From assembly GCA_029213005.1 (NCBI GenBank), contig JARGPI010000019.1:62001-126000 (forward strand): a stretch of DNA of 64,000 nucleotides. The letters are read 5' to 3'. This DNA comes from Verrucomicrobiales bacterium (GTDB lineage: Bacteria > Verrucomicrobiota > Verrucomicrobiia > Verrucomicrobiales > DEV007). Positions 34,003 through 43,839 of the stretch are shown piece after piece. The position numbers were made by a program, and so were the translations under genes. Positions within the stretch are counted from its first letter, which is position 1. Each line of letters opens with the position of its first letter. The notes below the pieces were generated by a model. The model did not search any database and was not told where the DNA came from. It saw only the letters and a program-made list of their open reading frames with translations.

Positions 34003-35181
34003 ATGAAATTTTTTTCCCTGGTAGCTCCCACAGCGATTTTGCTGCCGCTAGTTTTAATGACAGGGGGATGTGGCGACGATTCCGCTACGGGACCTCCCGG
34101 CGGGATGAATCGGGTTCCAACGGTGACGGTAGCGGCGGTGGAAAAGAATGCGATTCCTGATGAATTTGGTTTTGTCGGCCGGGTCGGAACCAAAAGCCGG
34201 GTTGATATCAGAGCTCAGGTGGAAGGGGTTTTGCTGGAGCGTTATTTTGAGGAGGGCGCCATGGTAAAAAAAGGTGACCTTTTGTTTCAAATCGAGCCGG
34301 CGGACTACGAAGCGGCGTTGGCCTCGGCGAAAGCGCAGGTTGCCAGTGCTCAGGCACTTGCTGACAAGGCGGATCAGTATGAAAAGCGACTCAAAGCGGT
34401 CAAAAGAGGCGGTGTCTCTCCAACCGAGATGGAAGTCGCGGTGATTGAGGCCCGAACGGCAAAAGCTTCACTGGATCAAATGATTGCCGCGCAGAAGACG
34501 GCGGAGTTGAATTTGAAGCGCACCCGGATTTTGGCACCCATCGATGGTCAGATCGGGAAAGCGATGCTGAATGCCGGAAACCTGGTCGATGCATCGGCCG
34601 GCACTTTGGCCACGATTGTGCAGGTCGATCCGATCCGGGTGAAACATTCTCTGAGCGAGCGATTTTTGACTCAGGCCGTCGAGCGGTCTGCGGATCGAGA
34701 CCCGAATTTACCGCCGATTCGCGATTCGTTGATCACACGGATCGTGTTATCCACCGGGAACCCCTATCCGTATGAGGGAAAAATCGTCTTTCTCGACAAC
34801 GAAGTGAGTAGCACCACGGGAACGATTCAGGCAGAGGCGGAATTTCCCAATCCGGATGGCATTTTGAAGCCCGGTCAGTTTGTCGACTTAACCGTGCAGC
34901 GCGGCGCGCCGGTTGATCGACTAACGGTGCCCCAATCGGCGGTTCAACAGGATCAACAAGGCCATTTTGTATTGGTCACCAGCGCCGAGGGAGAGGTCGC
35001 TCAACGCCGGGTTACGCTGGGAGAGCGGGTCGGTGTTTCCTGGATCGTTCTGGATGGATTGGCTGCCGGTGAAAAGGTGGTGGTTCAAGGGGTCGAAAAA
35101 ATTCGGCAGGGGTCAAAAGTTAACGCGGTCGAAGTCGAGAAAATGCCGGCGTCATCCGAGATTAAAAAACCGATTGAATAA
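34003..35181 (+). CDS. RND efflux periplasmic adaptor (membrane fusion protein)
   Basis: ATG 34003 gives 392 aa and follows AGGG at 31-base region 33991-33994. The N-terminus is a lipoprotein or signal-like segment with GGC at residues 24-26. The MFP fold shows the biotinyl-lipoyl halves (VDIRAQVEGVLLERYFEEGAMVKKGDLL-like, and a matching hairpin) and an alpha-hairpin of about residues 100-160. It bridges the inner-membrane pump and outer-membrane channel. It is the first of a three-gene efflux operon and lies six bases before the permease gene. Confidence 0.93.
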   Translation: MKFFSLVAPTAILLPLVLMTGGCGDDSATGPPGGMNRVPTVTVAAVEKNAIPDEFGFVGRVGTKSRVDIRAQVEGVLLERYFEEGAMVKKGDLLFQIEPADYEAALASAKAQVASAQALADKADQYEKRLKAVKRGGVSPTEMEVAVIEARTAKASLDQMIAAQKTAELNLKRTRILAPIDGQIGKAMLNAGNLVDASAGTLATIVQVDPIRVKHSLSERFLTQAVERSADRDPNLPPIRDSLITRIVLSTGNPYPYEGKIVFLDNEVSSTTGTIQAEAEFPNPDGILKPGQFVDLTVQRGAPVDRLTVPQSAVQQDQQGHFVLVTSAEGEVAQRRVTLGERVGVSWIVLDGLAAGEKVVVQGVEKIRQGSKVNAVEVEKMPASSEIKKPIE

Positions 35182-35187
35182 CCTGTT

Positions 35188-38100
35188 ATGTTCAGCCTGT
35201 TTTTTATCGACCGTCCCAGATTTGCGTTTGTCATATCGATCGTAATCACGCTGGCCGGTATCATTGCCATTCAGCAGCTGCCGATTGAGCAATACCCGAG
35301 TATCACTCCGCCTCAGGTCAAAGTATCGGCTTCTTATCCCGGTGCCAGTGCTGAGGTGATCGAAGGGTCTGTCGCAACCTTTATCGAAGCGGAAGTGAAT
35401 GGAGTTGAAAACATGGCCTACATGTCATCAACTTCGACCAATAGTGGTAGCTATTCCTTATCCGTGACCTTTGACCTGGGAACCGATCCGGATCTTGCGG
35501 CCGTCAATGTTCAGAACCGGGTTGCGCAGGCTAATGCCAGCCTTCCCTCTGCAGTGACGGAACAGGGAATTGTGGTGGAAAAGAGCTCAAGCGATATGCT
35601 TTTGATCTACGCAGTGACCTCAAAAGGGAATGCGACTTCGTCATTGGGTCTTTCCAACTATATATCGATAAATATCATCGATGCGCTCGCCCGGGTTAAG
35701 GGCGTCGGCAGTGTATCGATTTTCGGTACTTCTGAGTATGGCATGCGAGTCTGGCTTGATCCAAACCGCCTCGCAAATTTGAATATCTCGACTGATGAGG
35801 TGGCTGCTGCAATTCGGAGCCAGAACATCCAGGCCGCAGCGGGAGGTATCGGGCAGGCTCCCACCAAAGGCTCTCAGCAACTGGCCTATACAATTCAGGC
35901 TCAGGGACGCTACCAAACGGTGGAGGAGTTCGAAAACATCGTGATCCGTGGTGAAGCGGACGGCAGTCTGCTTCGGCTCAAAGATATCGCCCGTATCGAG
36001 TTGGGTGCCAAATCCTATAGTGGGACCAATACCCTGAACGGCGAAAATTCGATTGCGTTTGCGGTATATCAGACTCCGGGATCGAACGCGCTGGAGGTAG
36101 CAGAGGGAGTGAAAGCAAAGATGGAGGAGATCTTTGAAAGAGCACCTGCTGATATGGAGTACACCCTGGTTAACGACTCGACTAAATTTGTCTCTGTTTC
36201 GTTGAAGGAATTGTTGATCACTTTGGTGGTGGCTCTGCTCCTCGTTATTCTGGTGGTATTTATCTTCCTTCAGGATTGGCGGGCCACCCTTGTGCCGGTG
36301 ATAGCGATTCCAGTTTCGTTGATTGGTACCTTTGCGGTGTTTGCCATGATTGGTTTTTCGATCAATACCATTTCCCTGTTTGGTCTGGTCCTGGCGATTG
36401 GTGTGGTGGTCGATGATGCCATCGTGGTGATTGAAAATGTGAAACGCCACCTGGCTAACGGGATGTCCCCGGTTGAAGCGACCCGGGTGACTATGAAAGA
36501 GGTGGCGTCGCCCATTATTGCGACAACGCTGGTTCTTATGGCGGTGTTTGTTCCGGTGTCGTTTGTCAGTGGAATCGAAGGACGTCTCTATCAGCAGTTT
36601 GCGATCACGATTGCGATTGCGGTCGGTATCTCGTCGCTTAATGCGTTGACTCTGTCACCTGCTCTTTGCGCGACATTTTTGAAGCCGGATGATCCGAACA
36701 AGAAGAAGTTCTTTTTCTTTCGCTGGTTTGATTTTCTTTTTGAAAAAATCACCAAAGGTTATGTCGGTAGTGCCACGTTTCTCGCGTCGCGTCGAATCAT
36801 TACTACACTTTTGCTGGTTGCCTCGGCGGCCGGGGCCGCCCTCCTTTTTCAAAAAACGCCCTCCGGCTTTATTCCCGGGGAAGACCAAGGTGTGGTTTTT
36901 GTCGATGTTCAACTTCCCAATGGCGCTTCCCTTGACCGGGCCGACGCCTTTCTGTCCGAGGTGGAATCCCGGATGATGAAAATGCCGGGGATACGCAATG
37001 TGATAGCGGTGCGGAGTTTCTCTATTATTAGCGGTTCCTCTCCCAATGTTGGTTTGGTAGTAGGAGAACTGGAAGACTGGGATGACCGGAAGACTCCTGA
37101 CGTCAGTGCGAATGGTGTGATCGGCAGACTTTTCGGCGAGCTTGGCACGATGCCCGGAGCCACCGTGCTCGCATTCAGCCCGCCTCCGATCAGAGGAATG
37201 GGTAGCACCGGAGGCTGGGAAGCGGTGGTTCAGGATACTGAAGCTCGTCCTGCCAGTGAGTTGGCCGCTGCAGTAGGGGGAATCGTTTACGAGGCCAATC
37301 AACGACCGAAGTTATTTCGAGTTTCCAGTTCGTGGAAGGCTGATGTCCCTCAACTCAAAGTCGAAGTGGATCGGGATCGAGCCCAGTTGCTTGGCGTCCA
37401 GCCGACTTCGGTTTTTGATGTCCTCGGAACCTTTCTCGGTGCTCGCTATGTAAACGACTTTTCGCTGAATGGCCGGGTTTATCAGGTGATGATGCAAGCT
37501 GACGAAGAGTTTCGAAATGACCCGACCGATATCGGGGAACTCTATGTCCCTAACGACGAAGGAGAGATGGTTCCACTGTCGGCCTTAGTTGAGGTTAGCG
37601 ATGTTCTCGGTCCCGAAACGGTGACCCGCTTTAACTTGTTCCGATCGGCTGGAATTCGAGGGTCGGCAGGACCGGGTTTCAGTTCCGGAGATGCGATGGA
37701 GGAAGTGGAGCAATTAATGAAATCAACCCTGCCGGAAGGGATGACCTTCAGTTGGACCGGATCATCGTATCAGGAACAAAATTCAGGAAGTATCGCTTCG
37801 CTGCTTCTGATTTGTCTGATTGCCGTTTATCTCTTTCTGGTGGCTCAGTATGAAAGTTGGTCGATACCGCTTTCGGTTTTATATATCACGCCGCTGGCCG
37901 TGCTTGGCGCACTACTTGCTATTTTTCTGAGGCAATTCAGTATGGATCTCTATGCGCAAATTGGGTTAATCATGCTGATTGGGCTAACGACGAAACAGGC
38001 GATTTTGATGGTCGAATTTGCCAAAGAAGCGAATGAAAAAGAGGGACTCAGTGTTCTCGAGGCCGCTCGACAAGCCGCTTCGCTTCGTTTCCGGTCCGTG

Positions 38101-38289
38101 ATGATGACCGCCTTTTCTTTTGTTCTTGGAGTCTTTCCCCTCGTAATCGCTTCCGGAGCCGGAGCAAACGCCAGACAATCACTTGGAACCGTGGTTTGTG
38201 GCGGAATGATTCTGGCTTCCGTCGTTGGAACGCTTTTGATTCCGGGATTTTTCACTCTAATGCGACGGGACCGGAAACCGGCTTCCTGA
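35188..38289 (+). CDS. RND multidrug efflux permease (HAE1/AcrB type)
   Basis: The 1033-aa product has the AcrB-like layout of 12 transmembrane helices and two large periplasmic loops. The proton-relay Asp pair D409-D410 lies in helix 4 (GVVVDDAIVVIENV). Motifs such as VGAG-type porter regions and the late GLTTKQAILMVEFA are typical of hydrophobe/amphiphile efflux pumps. Length is standard (about 1030-1050). It probably exports hydrophobic drugs, bile-like compounds or solvents with proton exchange. Confidence 0.95.
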   Translation: MFSLFFIDRPRFAFVISIVITLAGIIAIQQLPIEQYPSITPPQVKVSASYPGASAEVIEGSVATFIEAEVNGVENMAYMSSTSTNSGSYSLSVTFDLGTDPDLAAVNVQNRVAQANASLPSAVTEQGIVVEKSSSDMLLIYAVTSKGNATSSLGLSNYISINIIDALARVKGVGSVSIFGTSEYGMRVWLDPNRLANLNISTDEVAAAIRSQNIQAAAGGIGQAPTKGSQQLAYTIQAQGRYQTVEEFENIVIRGEADGSLLRLKDIARIELGAKSYSGTNTLNGENSIAFAVYQTPGSNALEVAEGVKAKMEEIFERAPADMEYTLVNDSTKFVSVSLKELLITLVVALLLVILVVFIFLQDWRATLVPVIAIPVSLIGTFAVFAMIGFSINTISLFGLVLAIGVVVDDAIVVIENVKRHLANGMSPVEATRVTMKEVASPIIATTLVLMAVFVPVSFVSGIEGRLYQQFAITIAIAVGISSLNALTLSPALCATFLKPDDPNKKKFFFFRWFDFLFEKITKGYVGSATFLASRRIITTLLLVASAAGAALLFQKTPSGFIPGEDQGVVFVDVQLPNGASLDRADAFLSEVESRMMKMPGIRNVIAVRSFSIISGSSPNVGLVVGELEDWDDRKTPDVSANGVIGRLFGELGTMPGATVLAFSPPPIRGMGSTGGWEAVVQDTEARPASELAAAVGGIVYEANQRPKLFRVSSSWKADVPQLKVEVDRDRAQLLGVQPTSVFDVLGTFLGARYVNDFSLNGRVYQVMMQADEEFRNDPTDIGELYVPNDEGEMVPLSALVEVSDVLGPETVTRFNLFRSAGIRGSAGPGFSSGDAMEEVEQLMKSTLPEGMTFSWTGSSYQEQNSGSIASLLLICLIAVYLFLVAQYESWSIPLSVLYITPLAVLGALLAIFLRQFSMDLYAQIGLIMLIGLTTKQAILMVEFAKEANEKEGLSVLEAARQAASLRFRSVMMTAFSFVLGVFPLVIASGAGANARQSLGTVVCGGMILASVVGTLLIPGFFTLMRRDRKPAS

Positions 38290-38313
38290 CGCAAATCAAA
38301 CTGTCTTCTTCAC

Positions 38314-39762
38314 ATGAACCACCTTTCTTTTGTTTTCACCACGACAACGATCGCGCTGCTGCTTGGCGGTTGTACCGTTGGGCCTGACTATGGCAAACCG
38401 GATATGTCGTGCTTCACGCCGGCCACCTGGCGGGCCAATACCGGTCAGCAGGTTGAGCAACCGGCCGACTTAGCGGTTTGGTGGAAAAAACTCAACGACC
38501 CAACTCTCAATTCGCTAATCACGCGATCGGTTGAATGTAACCTGGATGTGAAAAGCGCCGAAGCCAGGATTCGTCAGGCCGTAGCGATTCGTCGCGCGAC
38601 CAAAGGCGACATGTTTCCGTCGTTGAGTATGGATACTTCGGCGACCCGGTCACAATCTCCCCGAAACGGAACGACCAGTTTTCTGCCTCGAATCAACGAA
38701 ACCTACAAGGGTGGTTTTGATACTTCCTGGGAGATTGATTTGTTCGGGGGCATTCGGCGTTCCGTTGAAGCCGCGGATGCGGATCAGGAAGCGGCGGTGG
38801 AAGATATGAGAGATGTGCTGGTGTCACTGGTGTCTGAAGTGACGCTCAACTACATCGATCTGCGGAGCTTTGAACAGCGAATCTCGATTGCAGAGAAAAA
38901 CCTCGAGTCCCAGCTCTCGACTTTGGACTTTGTGAGATCCCGTCAGCAGGCCGGTCTGATCGCTGATCTCGAAGTGGAGCGTTTTGTTGAGAACGTCGAG
39001 AACACCCGTGCAGGGATTCCCTCTTTGAAGACCAGTTACGTTGCCGCAAAAAACCGGCTCACGACACTGCTCGGCCTGACGCCCGGAAAACTCGATGAAC
39101 TTCTACAGAGACGCGGGATACTTCCCCATGTGCCGACGCGGATCGCGGTGGGAATTCCTGCCGAAGCGATTCGTCGTCGTCCCGATGTGCAATCGGCAGA
39201 GCGAACTCTCGCCGCGGAAACCGCTCGAATCGGAGTCGCCGTTGCTGACCTGTATCCCAAGTTTGCATTAAACGGATCAATCGGGTTGGAATCGATCAAC
39301 TTTTCCGACTTCTTTGATGCGGGCTCGCGGATTTTCAGTATCGGACCGAGCGCATCGTGGGACATCTTTAAAGGTGGAACAATCCGGGCAAATATAGAAG
39401 CGCAGGATGCCGTTCAGGAGCAGGCCCTGCTTGCCTACGAAAAGACGATTCTCACCGCACTAGAAGAAGTGGAAAACGCGTTAACCGCTCTGGCCAATGA
39501 GCAAATCAGGGAGCGTGCGCTGGCCCGTTCAGCCGCTGCGACGGTAAAAGCCGCCGGGATTGCCCGTTCACAATACGAAGATGGCGGTCTAACAACCTTT
39601 CTCGATGTCCTGGATGCGGAGAGATCAAGACTGAACGCTGAGGATGCTCTCGCTACGAGCCGTGCGCTCATCGTTACCAATTTGGTTCAACTATACCGTG
39701 CGCTGGGAGGCGGCTGGGAATCGGTGGCTCCCAGGTGCGACGATCAAAATCATTCAGACTGA
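38314..39762 (+). CDS. Outer-membrane efflux lipoprotein (NodT/OprM family)
   Basis: The 482-aa product has a lipobox LLLGGC with the modified Cys at residue 20, then the TolC-type repeats with long coiled helices (ADADQEAAVEDM and a second half after VRSRQQAGLIADLEVE). It forms the channel of the pump encoded upstream and starts 24 bases after the permease. It is the last member of the efflux operon; the small membrane gene follows 29 bases later. Confidence 0.93.
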   Translation: MNHLSFVFTTTTIALLLGGCTVGPDYGKPDMSCFTPATWRANTGQQVEQPADLAVWWKKLNDPTLNSLITRSVECNLDVKSAEARIRQAVAIRRATKGDMFPSLSMDTSATRSQSPRNGTTSFLPRINETYKGGFDTSWEIDLFGGIRRSVEAADADQEAAVEDMRDVLVSLVSEVTLNYIDLRSFEQRISIAEKNLESQLSTLDFVRSRQQAGLIADLEVERFVENVENTRAGIPSLKTSYVAAKNRLTTLLGLTPGKLDELLQRRGILPHVPTRIAVGIPAEAIRRRPDVQSAERTLAAETARIGVAVADLYPKFALNGSIGLESINFSDFFDAGSRIFSIGPSASWDIFKGGTIRANIEAQDAVQEQALLAYEKTILTALEEVENALTALANEQIRERALARSAAATVKAAGIARSQYEDGGLTTFLDVLDAERSRLNAEDALATSRALIVTNLVQLYRALGGGWESVAPRCDDQNHSD

Positions 39763-39791
39763 ATTCGTCAATAAGGGAGGTCAGTGTCACT

Positions 39792-40184
39792 ATGGATTTG
39801 GTGTCGTGGCATATTTTTCTCCTAGCGGTCGTTTCTACCGCTGCCTTGATTCTGGGCGGCGCCAGTAATCTTGTTCGAAAGGTTTACGTTACTGATCACT
39901 CATCAAAATTGAAGTGGGTCAGTATCCCGTTAGCGGTGCTCGGACTGGGGATGCTCTATTGTTATGGTATGGAGTCGTTCATTTCCTACTACGGCGCTAA
40001 TCGCTACGAACCGGCGGAAGTATCGTGGTTGGAGTCGAGGTTTCCTATTATCGGAGGGCGATATCGATACTTCTTTTAGGTGGGTGTATTGGTTTCAACT
40101 CAATTGTTATGGTTTCGCCGCTTTAAGAGATCGGGTATCACTCTTATAATCATCGGAGGTCTAGTTCTGCTCTTCGTGGTCTAA
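39792..40184 (+). pseudogene. Small four-helix membrane protein gene broken by in-frame TAG
   Basis: ATG 39792 follows GGGAGG (39775-39780). The frame reads 95 codons to a TAG at 40077-40079 after RYRYFF. It then continues in the same frame without a further stop to TAA at 40182-40184, giving VGVLVSTQLLWFRRFKRS and another hydrophobic helix (GITLIIIGGLVLLFVV). Hydrophobic segments before and after the stop fit a four-helix protein. A TGG (Trp) to TAG change would explain it. A separate GTG-started 34-aa ORF at 40080 or readthrough are alternatives. Confidence 0.6.
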
Positions 40185-40243
40185 GGTTTGTGGGATTGAC
40201 GGATTAGGGCCAGGTTGTTATTCTTTTGAGGTTGGGCAATCGA

Positions 40244-40675
40244 ATGAACTGGTTACGGGAGTACAGAATTCAAATTGTTTTCGTAGTGATTCACTCGGCC
40301 ATTATTGTGTATGGCATCCTGTTTACGGCGGCGTTTCTGAAAGCAAGCGGGCATCATCATTTTGACGATTTGACATACCTTCCTTTTTTTGTGAGAAAGG
40401 CGGGATTGCTTTATTTCATCATTCCTGCTCTTTGGGCGGCAGGAACGATATGGCTGGAGAATATCTGTGATTGGGATTCCCGGATTCTTTCGTTCGCCAC
40501 AGGATTTGCGGTCATATTTCTCCTCTGGATGATCATGTCCAACTCGATGGTCAAGGCCAGTCGTCCTCCAAAGATCCGGGCATCGGGTGAAGCTTCGGCA
40601 GGTGAATGCTATTTCCCTGACTTGATCCGACTTTCGGAGACGGTTTCTCGAATGCGAAAATATAGCGAGGCGTGA
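40244..40675 (+). CDS. Hypothetical membrane protein, 143 aa
   Basis: ATG 40244 is chosen over a TTG at 40226. There are about three hydrophobic segments (near residues 9-30, 54-68 and 80-100) and a histidine cluster GHHHFDD in the first loop. The C-terminus is basic. Family not recognised. It lies 59 bases after the end of the broken gene and is followed by an intrinsic terminator. Confidence 0.55.
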   Translation: MNWLREYRIQIVFVVIHSAIIVYGILFTAAFLKASGHHHFDDLTYLPFFVRKAGLLYFIIPALWAAGTIWLENICDWDSRILSFATGFAVIFLLWMIMSNSMVKASRPPKIRASGEASAGECYFPDLIRLSETVSRMRKYSEA

Positions 40676-40691
40676 AAGCCCCGAACTGCGG

Positions 40692-40726
40692 ACCCGTGAA
40701 ACCGTCCCTGACGGAACGGGTTTTTT
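40692..40726 (+). terminator. Rho-independent terminator before the Tat Gfo/Idh gene
   Basis: CCCGT (40693-40697) pairs with ACGGG (40716-40720), and inside it CCGTC (40702-40706) pairs with GACGG (40710-40714), leaving a small bulge. Six T follow (40721-40726). It lies 17 bases after the stop of the 143-aa gene. Confidence 0.82.
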
Positions 40727-40742
40727 CTGACATGGTTTTCTC

Positions 40743-42083
40743 ATGAATTCATCCAGACGTCGCTTTCTTAAAACTGCTGTGGGAACCTCACTTGCAGCTC
40801 CTTGGATTGGTTGGAAATCCACTGCTGCGGGAGGGCCTCCGAGCGGGGAATTGAGATTCGCTAACTTCGGAGCGGGAGGACGCGCCTGGAGCGATTTGAC
40901 CGAGATGATGAAGGTGCCGAATACCACTTTGGTGGCAGTGGCGGATGTCGATCGGGCCCGGAGCGCCAATTTTCTGAAAACCTATCCTGACAAACCTTTC
41001 TATTCTGACTGGCGGAAGCTGCTCGATGAAAAAGCGGATGAAATCGATGCGGTATTGATTGGGACTCCGGATCACATGCATGCACCGATTGCGATGAGTG
41101 CGATGCAACTGGGGAAGCATGTCTATGCCGAAAAACCACTTTCAAGAACGCTGCATGAAGCGAGGCAACTACGTGAGTTTGCCGCTGATAACAATTTGAT
41201 GACTCAGATGGGGAACCAGCTCGCATCGGGTTCAGGGAACCGTACCGCGGTTAAGTGTCTGCGCGAGGGGCTCGTCGGAAAAGTGAAAGAGGTTCACAGT
41301 ATGAATCCAAAATCGTGGGGTTCGATGTCGCCATTGCCGGATTCGACGGAGGAGCCGCCGGAGACGCTGGATTGGGATCAGTGGATCGGGGTAGGGAAGT
41401 ATCGCAAATATATACCGAGAGAATTTGCTCCGGGGAACTGGAGAAAACGAATTGGCTATGGAACCGGGACGCTGGGCGATATGGGGTGCCATATTTATCA
41501 CCCCTGGTTTATGGGACTGAACAACCCGGTCACATTGAGTGTTACTTCGCTGGGGCCTGCTCCGGTGGATGCGGACAGCTGGCCGCTCAATGCCATCGTG
41601 AAACACCGGATGAAAGGTAATGATCAGACCGTGGGGGATTTCGATTTTACCTGGTATGATGGAAATCAAAGAGCTCCCGAACACGTAGCGGCAGCGGTCG
41701 GGGGAGCGGAGAATGTTCCGAAGAGTGGTTCGGTCGTAATTGGAACCACCGGTGCGATGGTGATTCCTCACGGCGGAGGTGGTGCACCGGGCATTTACAG
41801 GGATGGTGTGAAGTCCGACGTCGCGATTGAATCGGTCGGAAGTGAGCATCACCATGGAAACTTTGCCGCGGCGATTCGAGGTGAGATTAGCGAAAAGCCG
41901 CGAACCAATTTCGATTATTCCGGCCCGATGACCGAAGCGGTTCTTCTCGGCACGGTAGCGATGCGCCTTCAGGGGCAGGAACTGAAGTGGGACGACGCCG
42001 CCGGAAAATTTGTAGGATCGGATGCGGCTAACGCTTTGATTCACGATACCTATCGAGAAGGATGGGAAGTGAAAGGAATATAG
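40743..42083 (+). CDS. Tat-exported Gfo/Idh/MocA family oxidoreductase
   Basis: The 446-aa product has a twin-arginine signal SRRRFLKTAVG (residues 4-14), the Rossmann start ELRFANFGAGGR, the AEKPLSRTLHEARQL (E-K-P) motif with the catalytic lysine, and DMGCHIYHPWFMGL with D-x-x-x-H. Tat export implies that a folded, cofactor-bound protein acts in the periplasm, a pattern abundant in planctomycetes and verrucomicrobia that break down algal sugars. The substrate is not known. It is convergent with the GH16 gene, 19 bases apart. Confidence 0.88.
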   Translation: MNSSRRRFLKTAVGTSLAAPWIGWKSTAAGGPPSGELRFANFGAGGRAWSDLTEMMKVPNTTLVAVADVDRARSANFLKTYPDKPFYSDWRKLLDEKADEIDAVLIGTPDHMHAPIAMSAMQLGKHVYAEKPLSRTLHEARQLREFAADNNLMTQMGNQLASGSGNRTAVKCLREGLVGKVKEVHSMNPKSWGSMSPLPDSTEEPPETLDWDQWIGVGKYRKYIPREFAPGNWRKRIGYGTGTLGDMGCHIYHPWFMGLNNPVTLSVTSLGPAPVDADSWPLNAIVKHRMKGNDQTVGDFDFTWYDGNQRAPEHVAAAVGGAENVPKSGSVVIGTTGAMVIPHGGGGAPGIYRDGVKSDVAIESVGSEHHHGNFAAAIRGEISEKPRTNFDYSGPMTEAVLLGTVAMRLQGQELKWDDAAGKFVGSDAANALIHDTYREGWEVKGI

Positions 42084-42102
42084 CGGTATTGTTTTAAGAT
42101 AC

Positions 42103-43206
42103 TCAGGGAGCGATCGGCGTACCGTTTTCATCAAAACTGTCGCCGATGTCTTCTGTGAGAATTCCCCTGACATCTCCGGGCTCATTGAATTGCCAGATCG
42201 TGACATCGGCAAAGTGAACTTTGGCCTCCTTCCAGGGAGCGGGTCCCGCCCACTTGGGAAGCCAGATCCCGAGGTTGAGTTGCCCTGTCATCGAGGGGAC
42301 AAACTTGGTATTTTCGCCGACAAATTTGCCGTCTACCCAGTGTTTTGCGACCTTTCCGCTGTAGACGGAGTAATCGTCTTTGCCGTTTCTTTTCAGTGGG
42401 TTTCCCCAGTAGCTTTCGTAAGGAATTGATTTGTCCTGCACCCAGAAAAATCCTTCAGCTTCAGTTACTTGAGCGTCGGTAACATTTGGTAGTGGTATCA
42501 GTTCGGTATGCCAATCGGTCGTGTAGGTGTGCCACTGTCCATCGGCGGATCCGTGGATATCAAAGGTGCGGCTATCGTGTTGTTTATTGAGAAAGGTATT
42601 GAACATCGGCGTGGTAAATGATCCGTTTTTCCCAAACTCGGGGAAGTCAATTTCGGACCAGTAAAATGCGATCCCTTTTCCCCACTGCTGCAGATAGGGA
42701 TGGTAGAGTGGCGAGCTTTTTGTGAAGTTGTCGGAGATCGACGGGTCCACTTTCACGACCCGGTAACCATAGGTCCAAATGGCAGGCACCGTTCCGGCCG
42801 GAGTGGGATTTGATGGTGAGCCGATGCGCATCCGGACCTGAAATCTCCCCGAGGCAAACGACTGTTTGGTGACGAGGACGCCTCCGACTCTGGCTTTTTT
42901 ATTCCAAAGTCCCGTGACGGGGCCGTCGTATTGATCGCCGTGTGCCCGACACTCGAGGACGAAGCGGTCAGTGCCATCGACTTTCGCTTTAACTAGCGAA
43001 ACATTTTCGGGAACGACTCCGTTGTTGTTCTGACCCCATTGTTTTCGAAGGGCATACCAGCGCCCGGGGTCGATCTTCCCGGGCGACCAGTTTTCTTCGA
43101 AAGCGAGTTGAGCTGAATTCGGTAGTTCGGGAATATTCTCTGCCACGGCATTCGCGACGAGCAGGGAGGCGGTAAAGACGATTCGAAATAGGTTTTGCGG
43201 TTTGAT
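42103..43206 (-). CDS. GH16 family glycoside hydrolase with unusual start
   Basis: The annotated GTG at 43146 gives 347 aa, but it begins in the middle of a signal peptide. Reading upstream in frame to 43206 gives ATC followed by KPQNLFRIVF and TASLLVANAVA, a complete basic-hydrophobic-AxA signal peptide. A TAA lies just upstream, and no ATG, GTG or TTG exists between. The GH16 catalytic motif E165-I-D167-F-P-E170 (numbered from GTG) is intact, with WTYGYR upstream. The family cleaves beta-linked galactans or glucans such as agar, carrageenan, porphyran or laminarin. Confidence 0.82.
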   Translation of the reverse strand: MKPQNLFRIVFTASLLVANAVAENIPELPNSAQLAFEENWSPGKIDPGRWYALRKQWGQNNNGVVPENVSLVKAKVDGTDRFVLECRAHGDQYDGPVTGLWNKKARVGGVLVTKQSFASGRFQVRMRIGSPSNPTPAGTVPAIWTYGYRVVKVDPSISDNFTKSSPLYHPYLQQWGKGIAFYWSEIDFPEFGKNGSFTTPMFNTFLNKQHDSRTFDIHGSADGQWHTYTTDWHTELIPLPNVTDAQVTEAEGFFWVQDKSIPYESYWGNPLKRNGKDDYSVYSGKVAKHWVDGKFVGENTKFVPSMTGQLNLGIWLPKWAGPAPWKEAKVHFADVTIWQFNEPGDVRGILTEDIGDSFDENGTPIAP

Positions 43207-43238
43207 TCCGCTGTTTTACCGGAAATTTTTTCGAATGT

Positions 43239-43721
43239 CTATTTGTCTTCCTTGTGATGGAAGAATCTTTTTCTGGGAGAGTCGGCCTTCAGTTTGATCA
43301 TCTGGGTGCCCTCCATGTCTTTCCGGGCCTGGCGGGCTACGGCTGCGGCGACCGGGTTGACGTCGGTATTTTCGTCCTCTTCCTCGAGAGCTTCGGGCAC
43401 GTCGAAAGGTCGCATAATCAAATAATGGAGCTTCACGACGTTACCGAGCAGAAGTTCATCGCCGTCGTTGATGGTTAGAGCCTCCAGTCCGACAGGATGG
43501 CCATTGACCTTGGAGCCGTTGGTTGAGCCCAAATCCCGGAAGATCCATTGATCGGATTTCGGGTCGTTCACAAATTCGCAGTGGGTATTGGAAATCGATT
43601 GCTCATCAAGTCGCAAATGATTCGTATCACTCCGCCCGATCCTGACATGTTCCCCGTCGAAACAGTAACATCGGGGAGCGTAATTGGGGATCGTTACGAT
43701 AAGAACGGGCTTAGAAGTCAT
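43239..43721 (-). CDS. FHA-domain protein
   Basis: ATG 43721 gives 160 aa. The forkhead-associated fold is clear: VRIGRSDTNHL (G29-R30-S31), SISNTHCEF (S44 to H47) and DLGSTNGSKVNG (N68-G69). These residues read phosphothreonine on partner proteins. After the domain, an acidic stretch (EEEDEN) and a basic end follow. No kinase is adjacent, and no signal peptide is seen, so it acts in the cytoplasm. It lies 33 bases upstream of the putative GH16 start. Confidence 0.88.
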   Translation of the reverse strand: MTSKPVLIVTIPNYAPRCYCFDGEHVRIGRSDTNHLRLDEQSISNTHCEFVNDPKSDQWIFRDLGSTNGSKVNGHPVGLEALTINDGDELLLGNVVKLHYLIMRPFDVPEALEEEDENTDVNPVAAAVARQARKDMEGTQMIKLKADSPRKRFFHHKEDK

Positions 43722-43839
43722 ATATGTGCTTGAGTATACTGGATTTTCCTCAGTAAGTCCAGATTGGTTGGTCAGACATCTCAGCCTCGGAAAGCACAAA
43801 AAGGGCCAATCGATTCGGGATTTCCCTCGAAACTTTCTG

